From contig CM019719.1 of assembly GCA_009760885.1 (NCBI GenBank), positions 37,784,584 to 37,848,583 on the forward strand: a stretch of DNA of 64,000 nucleotides, written 5' to 3'. A model generated the notes under the pieces. The model searched no databases and was not told where the DNA came from. It saw only the letters and a list, made by a program, of their open reading frames with translations. The stretch is from Achatina immaculata. Lineage: Eukaryota; Mollusca; Gastropoda; Stylommatophora; Achatinidae. Shown here one piece after another: positions 24,406 through 36,716 of the stretch. The position numbers were made by a program, and so were the translations under genes. Numbering within the stretch: position 1 is the first letter of the stretch; each line of letters starts with the position of its first letter.

Positions 24406-24815
24406 CCTTTGGATTCTGGAGAAGCATAATAGCCAACGCCAGTAGGCACGGGACCTCCTGATGATGATATGTATCACCTGTGTCGTGTCGACTGGCGTTG
24501 GCTATTATGCTTCTCCAGAGTACACGGTCCTTCATGCTCTGTTGGTGACCTCTCACGCCATCTCGTCACTTTCCAGTATAATTTCTCTTGGTCTTTCCTT
24601 GGCTCTTCTTCCCTCTATTTTTCCTGTTGTTATATTTTCAATGCCCCCTCTTCTCACTGCATGTCCCATGAAATTACATTGTTTCTTTCTTATTTTTGTG
24701 ACAAGATTTTTTCTATCTCTAACTCTTCTCAAACATTCTCCATTAGTTATTTTTGTTGTCCAAGGAATTCGCAACATTTTTATAATAAACCAAATTTCTA
24801 CTGTTTCCAATGACT
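24406..24815. mobile_element. Two (ATG)n-tailed LINE 3' ends, head to head
   Basis: A short plus-strand piece (24406-24470, AGCATAATAGCCAACGCCAG) meets a longer minus-strand piece (24490-24815) across TGATGATGATATG, leaving inverted arms that can fold. The minus-strand piece encodes NFMGHAVRRGGIENITTGKI and RRAKERPREI. Confidence 0.7.
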
Positions 24816-24816
24816 C

Positions 24817-24839
24817 TATATATATATATATATATATAT
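24817..24839. repeat. (TA)n microsatellite
   Basis: Pure TA run of about 23 bp at the junction of two LINE fragments. Confidence 0.9.
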
Positions 24840-25500
24840 CCTACCCGTGCCGTTAAACGTCACAGTAGTTCGCCAATTTTTCCTGTCTTCGGCGAGTCTT
24901 TCAACCTCATCAAAGGATTTTAATGCCCGTTAATTTGGCCTCTCTTAACAATGTCCTCTTCAGAGTTTCACGCAGTCTGCTTCTTTTTCTTCGGCCTATT
25001 GTGTTCCACTTGATAGTTTGCTTTGGGACTCTCTGATCATTTCTTCTCATCAAGTGACCAACATATGTCAGTTTCCTTTTCCTGATGACCCATGAGACTG
25101 GTTGTTGTTCAGTCATCTGTCTTATCTCTGCATTATTCTTGAATTCATTCCACTTTATACCGAGTATTTTCCTTAGGCATTGGTTTTCAAGAGAGTAATT
25201 TGTTGTTTATTTCTTTAGTTGTTTTCTAGCTTTTGCATGCATAAATGAGGGCGGATATTACATTTGAATTGAACAATCTTAGCTTTTTTTTTGTGGTTAT
25301 AACTTTTGAGTGCCACATGTTCTCAAGATTGTTGAAGGTCAGTGCTACTTTCGCAATACTAACTTCCTTACTGGTGTCACCATCTAGTCTATGAAGCTAC
25401 CTGGTTATACAAATTTGTGTACTTCTTCAAAAGCTGTTCCTTCTGCGTATATTTTTCCTTCCAGTGTACAAACTGTACAGACATTAGTCATTGAGAAATA
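24836..25500 (-). mobile_element. LINE 3' end, GGATGTAAG-tailed family
   Basis: The minus strand encodes [20 protein letters not shown] and [20 protein letters not shown]. It starts at the tail (CTACCCGTGCCG on the plus strand) and degrades by about 25500, some 150 bp short of the MOB1 promoter. Confidence 0.75.
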
Positions 25501-25642
25501 TTTTTGTATGCTGACATTATGAAAACGTAGAATAATTCAAAATTTTATTTACTCAAATCCAGCAATAACAAAAACTCTGATATCCCGTGTATTATATGAG
25601 CCCTGCTGTGTCCATAGGGCTTCATGATTAGTAAGGATTATC

Positions 25643-25726
25643 ACTTCCGGTAGAACTATAAACAATCGCCATTGTTGTTATTTATTGAAAGGAAGGAAAA
25701 TTAATCTTTTACCATCAACTTCCGGT
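25643..25726 (+). promoter_or_regulatory. Likely MOB1 promoter, ETS-type motifs
   Basis: Two copies of ACTTCCGGT (25643-25651 and 25718-25726), an ETS-family site type common in housekeeping promoters, flank ACAATCGCCATTGT at 25662-25675, a palindrome of SOX-like half sites around a YY1-like GCCATT. The block lies 96-179 bp above the MOB1 ATG. Function is inferred from motifs and position only. Confidence 0.5.
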
Positions 25727-25821
25727 GAAAGTCTTGATTTAGTACTGCAGTTTTGAACGAACGCATATAAATTGTGCAGGATTAACAAGAAACTGACAAC
25801 ACTGTGGAACTGAGCGTCACA

Positions 25822-28800
25822 ATGAGCTTCCTTTTGTAAGTATTACCTGATAATCTGTAGCGTTAAAATATGGGAATTGAGACACATTATATTGATCAAG
25901 ACAGAAGGGAAGCTGAATATGGGCAGATACCTCCATATTTTCTTCAGTTAGTCTGCAGTTTAAATTATAGCAGACAATTTTCTTTCGTGGTAGTAGCCTT
26001 TGGATACTGAACTTGCATAAGTTATTAGTAGAAAGCTTTGTGTCAACTAGCCACTTTATATATCGATCTACTTTGTTTGCTCGCAACCTTTCGGTCCATA
26101 TAAAGTTCTCATTCAGTAGCACATTTCATCTGTCTGTAAGCACTTTTCAAGTGGTACACATAAGGTTATTATCGCATTTCAATCCTTGTTCAAGATAGTA
26201 TTTTATAATTTTTCTTTCAGCGGAGCTTCCCATGAATGGGAAATCACCTATTATCGTTTTAAAATGCTCTCAAAAGCCATAAGGCGAGACTTTTTTTTTA
26301 AAATAAAGGTTTTTTTCTTATCTTATATCCTACCCGTGCCGTTAAACGTCCCATAGGGCTCGCAAGGTAGTTCGCCAAGTTTTCATGTTTTCAGCGAGCT
26401 TTTCACCCTCATCAAGAGATTTTATGCTCACTAAATGGCTCACTAGATGATAGAACTAGAAACCAGATAGATCATTTTTGTATTAGAAAGCAGTACAGAA
26501 CATCTCTCTTAGATGTAAGGGCTTATAGGGGTGCAGATGTTAACAGTGATCACAACCTGTGCATAGGGAAAATAAAACTAAAATTGAAAAGCCAACACAA
26601 GAAATTAATACACAGAAAGCCACAGGCTAGAAGAGAAGAATATTAACAGCAATTTCAATCAGGAACTTGCCAATCATTCCAAAACACCCAGTGAAAGTAG
26701 AGGAGATAGGTATAGATGAATTATGGAATTCTTACAGCACAGCCATAATCGCAGCAGCAAAAGCAAGCGCTGAACTGAAAAAAACCAAATAGAAAAGCAT
26801 GGATATCAGAAAACACATGGAAGTACATACATGAAAGATGAGCGTCAAATTAGACATGTTGAATGTAAAAACAGATCTTCGAAAAGATGTGGCAACAGCA
26901 ACATACAAAGAAATAGACAAGAAAGTAAAAAGCTCAGCTATAAAAGATAAAAGAGAATACATAGACAATATGGCAAAAGAGACAGAGAAAGCAGCAAAAA
27001 CAGGAGACAGCAAAATTTTATATAACATACAAAAGAGGCTAACAGGTACTATTACATCTAAAGAAAGACTAATCCTTAGCAAAATTGGAACTCTATTAAC
27101 ATCAAATAAAGACCAAAAGCAAAGATGGGCTGAACACTTCCAAGAAATATTTAATTGACCACACCCAAAAGAATTGTTAAACCTTGAAACCGACTTACCA
27201 GCCCCACAACTAAATGTCAGTCTAGATGAAATTAAATTGCATGAAATTGAAACAGCAGTGAATTTAATGGCTAACAAAAAAAAAGCTGCAGGTGAAGATG
27301 AAATAACACCCGAAATGCTAAAATCTATCAATAGTGACAACATGAGACAACTACAGAGAATGTTTAACATGATTTGGAAAGAAGAAAAAGTCTCTTTAAA
27401 TGGAAAAAAAGGAATCATTGTTAAAATACCAAAAAAAAGACAACCTTAGTGACTGTAACAATTGGAGAGGAGTAACCTTAATATCAGTTGTGTCAAAAGT
27501 ATTTTGCAAGGTCATTTTGAATAGACTTAAAGATATTGTGGATACCACAATGAGAGAAGAACAAGCAAGATTTTGAAAAGGGAGAAGCTGTCTTGACCAG
27601 ATCTTTACTCTAAGAATAATACTTGAAGAACATAATGAAAAGCAGAAACCATTAATACTGAACTTCACAGACTTTAAAAAGACATTTGATAGCATACACA
27701 GAGATTCATTATGGAGAATTTTAAGTCTATATAGAATACCATCTAAAATTGTCAACATCATTAAGGACTTCTACAATGGATATGTTTGTGCATAATGAAA
27801 AAATGCTGCACAGGTAACACAGGTATTGACTGGGTACAAGGGACCCAACTGGTACAAAAACCAATTTAAGACTATTCAATTCAAATGTAATATCCACCCT
27901 CATTTATACATACGAAAGCTGGAAAACAACTAAAGAAATAGACAAGAAATTAGACTCTTTTGAAAACAAATGCCCAAGGAAAATACTCGGCATCAAATGG
28001 AACAAATTCAAGAACATTGCAGAGATAAGACATATGATTGAACAACAACCAGTCTCATGGGTGATCAGGAAAAGGAGATGGACATATGTTGGTCATGTGA
28101 TGAGAAGAAACGATCAGAGAATCCCAAAACAAGCTATCAAGTGGAACACAACAGGCCAGAGAAAAAGAGGCAGACTGCGTGAAACTCTGAAGAGGACATT
28201 GTTAAGAGAGGCCAAATTAACAGCCATAAAATCCATTAATGAGGTTGAAAGACTCGCCGAAGACAGGAAAAATTGGTGAACTACCTTGCTAGCCCTATGT
28301 AACATTTAACGGCACGAGAAGGATATAAGATATGAGGTAAGAAATGGCCTCTCGTAACAGTGCCCTCTTCAGAGTTTCACTTGGTGGACCTCTTTTTCTT
28401 CAGCCTGCTGTGTTCCATTTGAGAGCTTGTTTTGGGATTCTCTGACTGTTTCTTCTCTTCATGTGACCAATATATTTCCATCTTCTTTTCCTGATCACCC
28501 ACGGGACTGGTTGTTGTTCAATCATATGTCTTATCTCTGCAATGTTCTTGAATTCGTTTCACTTTTTGCAGAGTATTTTCCTTAGGCATTTGTTTTCAAA
28601 AGAGTCTAATTTCTTGTCTATTTCTTTAGTTGTTTTCCAGCTTCCGCATGCATAAATAAGGATGAATATTAGATTTGAATTGAGTAGTCTTAGGTTGGAT
28701 TTTGTGGTTATAACTTTTGAGTGCCATATGTTCTCAGATTCTTGAAGGTTGATGCTGCTTTTGCAATTCTAGTTCTTACTTCCTTTCTGGTCTGTGTAGC

Positions 28801-31800
28801 AAATTGGTTGACTTTTTCAACAGCTGTCCCTTGCACGTATATTTTTCCTTTTTGATTAACGGGAAGTTTCATTATTTTGTTGTCAGCCGCGCAGAGCCAC
28901 GCTACACAGCGCGGGCTGCTGCTGTTGCGTAGGCCGACCGTTCTTTTGGCGAAAAAGCGCTCTCGAGTTTCGTGCGTGGGGAGACAGGCTTTCGCTCCCT
29001 TCCCGGACAGCGAGAGTTAAGGTGTTTCGATGCAGAAGCAAGTGGTTTGTCCGTCGAGCGAAGCATGTAAGCGGCTAGCCAGCCAGGTTCGTGCTAACGA
29101 TGTAGTACGGTTTTGTCGACCGATGGTCTCGAAATTGGCCCATCTCTCGCAAAGAGTATCGGGTCTGCAGTATGTAATGTGCATATGTTGTGGGTGGCTG
29201 GGCTCTCTTCTCGTTTGCTAGAGCAGAGAGATCCGCCGGCCGCGCCCGCCGGTTAAAGGAAGTGAAACGCCGCCGGGGTCGAAAGGGATCAGCTCTGAGC
29301 AGAGCGCTGTCTCCCTTGCCCCGTGTCGGTCTGTCGGTAGATATCCGACTAAGGTTCGGTGAGGAAAGCTATCTGGTTGATCCTGCTAGTAGTCATATGC
29401 TTGTCTCAAAGATTAAGCCATGCATGTCTAAGTTCACACTGTCTCACGTTGAAACCGCAAATGGCTCATTAAATCAGTCGAGGTTCCTTAGATGACACGA
29501 TCCTACTTGGATAACTGTGGCAATTCTAGAGCTAATACATGCTTACTAAGCTCCGACCCTCGTGGAAAGAGCGCTTTTATTAGTTCAAAACTGTTGTTGG
29601 CGAGATTCTTCAGCTGCCGTGCGTGGAGCAGTGCTCCTCCCGGCCAGTGAAGAAAGGTGCAAATGGGGTTGCCACGCAGCACCACTGCGGAAAAGGTGGT
29701 AGAAATGATAACGCGAAGCAAACAGTCAAATCACGGCACCTCTGTCTGGAGGTCGGCCACGTCCTGAGTGCAGTCATATCGGGTGAAAGCATGAACCAGC
29801 TTAACCCAGAGGTTAAGACACTGCTGGCGAGAATCTTCAGATTCCACGCGCGGAGTGAAGCTCCTCCTGGTCAAGGAAGAAAATGCGGAAAAGAAATAAG
29901 GGTTGCTGTGCGGCGCCGACGTGAAAAGGTGGTGGAAAGGATAATGTGAAATTTAATCGATATGTCCAGTAGTATCGCTGCGAGCTACACATACCACGGC
30001 GCCTCTGCTCTAGAGGCTGGCTACGTCCGAAATACACCTACACTGGTGAAATTTGCCTAAACCGGCACACGCCAGGGGTGGAACTTGATGGCTAGGCATG
30101 TCATGCCACCTCCGCTCTAGAGGTCGGTCACGCCTGATATACACCCATACTGGTGAATTATGCCTAAACCGGCTCACAACAGTACCTCTGCTTTAGAGGT
30201 CGGTCACATCCCAAACATGCCCATACTGGGTTAATATGCCTAAACCGGCTCATCCCAGGGGTGGAAGTCACTAGTGGCGAGGATTCATCTTCCTGGACAA
30301 AAGCTCCATCCTGGTCACAACTAGGAAAGGTAGCGGCCACGATCACAAAATGCTGAAGTCAGAGACACTGGACCAGGGCAGTCTAGATAGGCAACCACTC
30401 TCACCCGGCAGGAATGTTTGCGTATCCTAATCACGCTGAGGTTTTCCAGTGAGAAAGTCCAACTCTGGTCTGGATGGGCAACCACCTCTCACCCGGCGGT
30501 GATACACGGTTATCTCAAAACACGTCGAGGTTTTCCGGTGAGAAGGTCCAACTCTGGCCTGGGTGGGCTACCACCTCTCACCCAGCGGGGATGCACTGAT
30601 ATCCTAAACACGTCGAGGTCTTCTGGTGAGAAAGTCCAACTCTAGACTAAACTGGTGCAATGAAAACCATGGTGTCACACAATCCGCTTCAGAGACCCAC
30701 CAAGAATGCAGTCTAAAGCCCTATGATACTCTGAACCTCCTGTGGTCCTCTCGGGGATCTCGTGTGGTCCTTTTGGGGACCACACAGGAGACCATGGGAC
30801 CTAACGAGGACCACAGGTGTAAATTCAGTAGGATCACAGTGCGGTCTTGGTGGTAGAAGCGAACGAAGAAGAAGAAGAAGAAGACATTATTTTGTTTTTT
30901 CCTTATTAATGTCAAGTCCTATTTTACTAGCCAGTGAAGACAGGGTATCTTTTTCTAGCATCAAATTCACTTTGTCACTAATAATAGTTATGTCAGCAAA
31001 ATCAAGATCTTCTAGTTGAGTATGCAATCAGTGCCCAATTTACCTATGCAACATTTTTTTCATTATGAAGTCTATGGCAATTCCAAAAAGCAAAGGAGAA
31101 AGTATGCATCCTTGTTTCATGCCTGTTTCAATCTGGAACCATTCACTCATTCCTTCTGTGTTGATTGCACAAACATATCCATTGTATAGATCCTTAATGA
31201 TTTTGACAATTTTAGATGCTATTCCATATAGTGTTAAAATTCTCCAAATTGATTCTCTGTGTATGCTATCAAATGCCTTTTTAAAGTCTATGAAGTTGTA
31301 GGATTAATGGTCTTTGCTTTTCAATATGTTTTTCAAGTATTATCCTTTGGGTAAAGATCTGGTCGAGACAGCTTCTCCTTTATCGAAACCCTGCATAGTT
31401 ACTTCTGTATTGAGTGAATGGATAAGAGCGAAACATAAATGCTTTATTTTATGTCTCTCAACTTCAATGTTAATTATGTTTGTTATATGAACAAAATATT
31501 TGTAGAGTGTCTGGAATAGAGTGAAAGATGTATGATAAAGTACAGAATGTTAGATGGGCCTGTGTGCCCAATTCTTAACCCTTTTGAAATAAAGATCAAT
31601 CAATCTCTCATTACAGTATCCACTGTATCTTTAACTCTAGTCATAATGACTTTGCAAAATACTTTTGACACAACTGATAGTAAGGTTATTCCTCTCCAAT
31701 TATTGCAGTCACTAAGGATCCCTTTTTTTTTTGGTATTTTAACAATAATTCCTTTTTTCCATTTAGAAGGGACCTTTTCTTCTTTCCAAATTTTATTAAA

Positions 31801-34800
31801 CATTCTCTGTAGTTGTCTCATGTTGTCACTATTGATAGCTTTTAACATTTTGGGCGTTATTTTATCTTCACCTGCAGCTTTGTTGTTGGCCATTAGATTC
31901 ACTGCTGTTTCATTTTCATGCAATTTAATTTCATCTAGGTTGACATTTAGCTGTGGGATTGGTAAGTTGGTTTCAAGGTTTAATAATTCCTTTGGGTGTG
32001 GTCGATTAAGTATTTCTTGGAAGTGTTCGGCCCATCTTTGCTTTTTTGGTCTTTATTTGGTGTTAATAGAGTTCCAGTTTTGCTAAAGATTGGTTTAAAA
32101 AAAAAGGTTCAGAGATTCAAAATTCAGACTTCATTCATTACATTCAGGACAGCTCCATATATGCTCTGCCGCATTCTGTAGCATCCACCTAAGAATTTGT
32201 TTGAGCTCCTGTCAAGTGTTGGTTGTTTACGATGCTTTTTTTTTTTCCACACAGTTTGTATTTCATGAAAACACCCTTAATTTGTCCCAGCTCAAGCAAT
32301 CTCCATATAACTATGCTGTCCTTACATTCCCACTCATCATTTTATCAGTCTGTCCAATACAGCTTTAACAATGTCACCCTTGTCCACTCTCAGCCTGCCA
32401 TTTATTTTAGCACATCCAGCAAGTCTATCTGCCATTTCATTACCATTTACTGCCACATGATCTGGACAGTAAATCCACATTAGATTCATCACATTTGAAT
32501 GGCATAACAGAGTAACCCATTTTTTTCAAAGTAATTTCTTCTAAGTTTTATGAAGTATACACTGAATCTGTCAAAATAACACTATTAACCACATTGTGGG
32601 CTAGTAGTCATTCCATTGCCACTGACACAGCCTTGATTTTCATTCACATACTTGATGTAGTGACTTCAAAGGCTCCCAGACCCTGAGCCACTACTCTTCT
32701 GTTTCAGTAGGAAACAAAACTCCAGCTACTTTTGATGCTTTGAGTCACTGAGCTATCTTTATATATTACCATATTTGAAGAACTACAGTGACACCGGATG
32801 AGATGGTTCTAAGGACTGTTATTGCTGGAGGTGGGGTGGAGAATTTTGCTCTCTGCTCCAACGGTGTGCGTCTCAAATAGCCTCTGGCAGTCAAGTCCAG
32901 CTCCTGGCCTTCTCGTGGCAGAACTGTTTAAACTGACAGGAGAAAAGGCGAAGGTGAATATCTGGTGCCTGAAAACCAGACATTTAGGGTAGATGTGAGG
33001 CACATTTGGTAGCTCATCTACTGCTGCTGGTGAGATTCTTCGGCTGCCGTGCGTGGAGTGGTGCTCTTCCCGGCCAGTGAAGAAAGGTGCAAATTGGGTT
33101 GCGGCACCACTGCAGAAAAGATGGTAGAAATGATAAAGCGAAGCAAACAGTCAAATCACGGCACCTCTTGTCTGGAGGTCGGCCACATCCTCTAAGTGCA
33201 CTCATATTGGGTGAAATGCATGAACCAGCTTAACCCAGAGGTTAAGACACTGCTGGCGAGAATCTTCAGATTCCACGCGCGGAGTGAAGCTCCTCCTGGT
33301 CAAGGAAGAAACTGCGGAAAAGAAATAAGGGTTGCTGTGCGGCGCCAATGTGAAGAGGTGAAGTAAAGGATAAAGTGAAGTTTAATCGGTATGTCCAGTA
33401 GTATCGCTGCGAGAGCTACACATACCACGGCTCCTCTGCTCTAGAGGTCAGCCACGTTCGAAATACACCTACACTGGTGGAATATGCCTAAACCGGCATA
33501 CTCCAGGGGTGAAACTTGATGGCTAGGCATGTCATGCCACCTCCGTTCTAGAGGTTGGTGACGCCCTATACACACATACTGGTGAAATATGCCTAAACCG
33601 GCTCACACCAGGGGTGAAACTTGAGGGCTACACATGTCACGGTACCTCTGCTCTAAAGGTCGGTCACGTCCCAAACAAACCCGTACTGGGATAATATGCC
33701 TAAACCGGCTTAACCCAGGGGTGGAAGTCACTTGTGGTGAGGATTCATCCTCCTGGACAAAAGCTCCATCCTGGTAACAACTAGGAAGGGTAGCGGCCAC
33801 AACCACAAAATGCTGAAGTCGGAGACACTGGACCAGGGCAGTCTAGATAGGCAAACACCTCTCTCCCAGCCGGGATATATGCGTATCCTAATCACGCTGA
33901 GGTTTTCCGGTGAGAAAGTCCAACACTTGACTGGATGGGCAACCACCTCTCACCCAGTGGCAATACACAGGTATCTCAAAACACGCTGAGGTTTTCCAGT
34001 GAAAAAGTCCAACTCTGTCCTGGGTGGGCTACCACCTCTCACCCAGCGGGGATATACTGATATCCTAAACACGTCGAGGTTTTCCGGTGAGAAAGTCCAA
34101 CTCTAGACTAAACTGGTGCAACGAAAACCACAGTGTCACGCGATCCCGCTTCTGAGACCCACCAAGAATACAGGTTCAAGCCCTACGATACTATGAACCT
34201 CTTGTGGTCCTCTCGGGGATCTCGTGTGGTCCTTTTGGAGGCCACATGGGGGACCACAGGACTTAACGAGGACCACAGGCATAAATTCAGTGGGATCACA
34301 GGGTGGTCTTGGTGGTAGAAGCGTGACTTCTACCCCTGGGTTGAGCCGGTTTAGGCATATTATCCCAGTATGGGCGTGTTTGGGACGTGACCGACCTCTA
34401 GAGCAGAGGTACCGTGACATGCTTCAAGATTCACCCCCGGTGTGAGCCGGTTTAGGCATAATTCACCAGTATGGGTGTATATTAGGCGTACCCGACCTCT
34501 AGAGCGGAGGTGGCATGACATGTCTAGCCATCAAGTTCCACCCCTGGTGTGTGCCGGTTTAGGCAGATTTCACCAGTGTAGGTGTACTTCGGACGTGGCC
34601 GGCCTCTAAGAGCAGAGGCGCTGTGGTATGTGTAGCTCTCACAGCAATACTACTGGACATATCGATTAAATTTCACTTGATCCTTTCCACCACCTTTTCG
34701 CATCGGCGCCACACAGCAACCTTTATTTCTTTTCTGCATTTTCTTCCTTGACCGGGAGGAGCTTCACTCCACGCGCAGCATTTGAAGAGTCTCACCAGCA

Positions 34801-36682
34801 GTGTCTTAACCTCTGGGATAAGCCAGTTCATGCATTTCACCCAATATGACTTTACTCAAGACGTGGCCGATCTCCAGACCAGAGGTGCCATGATTTGACT
34901 GTTTGCTTCTCTTTATCCTTTCTAACACCTTTTCCGCAGTGATGCTGCGTGGCAACCCCATTTGCACCTTTCTTCATTGGCCGGGAGGAGCACCGCTCCA
35001 TGCACGGCAGCTGAAGAATCTCGCCAGCAGCAGATGCATCCAATAAATTCTTCATCACTTTCAGATTTAATGGAGCACTATGCATGCTTCTTAAATATGA
35101 CATCTCAGGGTTTAGAGTTAGGTATGAGTGGCACATGAATATCAGTATTTATAATTTATAATCCTAACCCTTAAAAAATGACAGTATTTAAGCACTTAAA
35201 CATGGCCGTCACATAACCCACCAAGTACCAGTTACCATTAAGAGCTTCATTCAAAAATCTTAATTTACAGTATTTTTAATCATAAAGCCCTATATCTAAT
35301 TCACTGTCACCATTGGGGTTATAAGATAATAGTCTTATTCGTTGTTTGCTGAGATATCAACAACAATCTCTCTAACAAATGTGACAGTTTGTCTCAGGTT
35401 TACAGCATCACAGTTAGAGCTTGTCCTGTATGGGGTTGGGTTCTGGCCAGGTCCTTTGCCTGAGAGAGTTGTATAGCTGGCAACTCTGGAGGATGTGATA
35501 TAGTATCTGTTGCTTTTTGCTGCAGGCACACAAGATTCTAGGTGTTCCATAGTAGCCAACATGTGTTAACATATGCCAGTTTTAATGAGGAGGAGACTAA
35601 ATACACAGTACTCTGGATTACTTTCATAAGTGATTGAGATAGTGAAAAATGGCCATGACTGACTGCTTGAATCATGGTTGGCAAACCTGCCTTAAAACTG
35701 TCTTCTAAAATGAAAAGAATAATATTCTAATCTAGGAGTTCCTAGAGTGTTTCTTTCTTACTATCTTAGTTTAGGTATCATTACAATAGTAAAGGCCATA
35801 AAACATCAATCTTTACATTTGGTAGGTTAAAGAATGTAGAGACACAAAGGTCATGACCTTGGGGGAGAAATTCCTCAGCTTTATAAGTCATCCCCTGGAG
35901 GAGAGATTCAGTAACTTGACACTAAGATAGCTTAAAAGAAGCAGCTTCATTCATCAGGCCAAGCATTTGTGTAAGCTGATACATGACCTTCCAACTGTAG
36001 TTGCTCCATTATCATCTGTAACAGACCATACACCATGGAAAGAAGCAGGCTGTACACAAACAGCTATTCAAACTGAAGTGAAAGGTGTGCAGAATGGTGA
36101 GATGCAAAGCAGTCCTGTAATATCAACAGCCACACTCAGTGGATTCCTTTCCACTGTGGGACACTGGGCAATGAGAAAGCTGACGACCAAACAGGGCACT
36201 GGAATGAAGCAACTAGACATACCTATCACCTATAATCAGAAGAAAAACATGATAAAAACCTAGAAGAAGCCACAAACACCACCACATGATGACTATCATA
36301 TCCTAAACAAAAAAGGAAAAAAGTCACAATTTTCTGTCTCCAAACTGGACACAGCTGACTCCAAATTCATATGTATACAAAGTTTAAAGTTGCTACTACT
36401 ACTACTACTACTACTACTATACTACTACTACTACTACTACTAACTACTACTACTAACTACTACTACTACTACTACAACCACTACTACTACTACTACTAAC
36501 TACTACTACTACTACTACAACCACTACTACTACTATCACTACTACTACTACTACTATACAACTACTACTACTACTACTACTACCTACTACTACAGCTACA
36601 ACTACTACTACTACTACTAACTACTACTACTACAACTACAACAACTACTACTACTACAACAACAACTACTACTACAACTACA

Positions 36683-36716
<34 letters not shown>

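Larger units (their letters stand above)
26321..32100 (-). mobile_element. Host LINE, split by two later insertions
   Basis: One minus-strand LINE copy (GGATATAAG-tailed) lies in three pieces: 26321-26439, 28342-28881 and 30885-32100. Junction 1 repeats AAATGGC (26433-26439, 28342-28348) around a plus-strand LINE. Junction 2 repeats CATTATTTTGTT (28870-28881, 30885-30896) around the rRNA chimera. The right piece encodes RT ([33 protein letters not shown]). The catalytic site reads LDFADI where FADD is expected, so it is dead. About 200 bp of unrelated DNA ending in ATCAATCAATC interrupts the RT near 31396-31600. Confidence 0.8.

Noticed and set aside
29030..29949. Several ORFs of 60-108 codons in the rDNA and hairpin element
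   Set aside because: They overlap ETS/18S and non-coding repeat sequence; low stop frequency comes from GC content.
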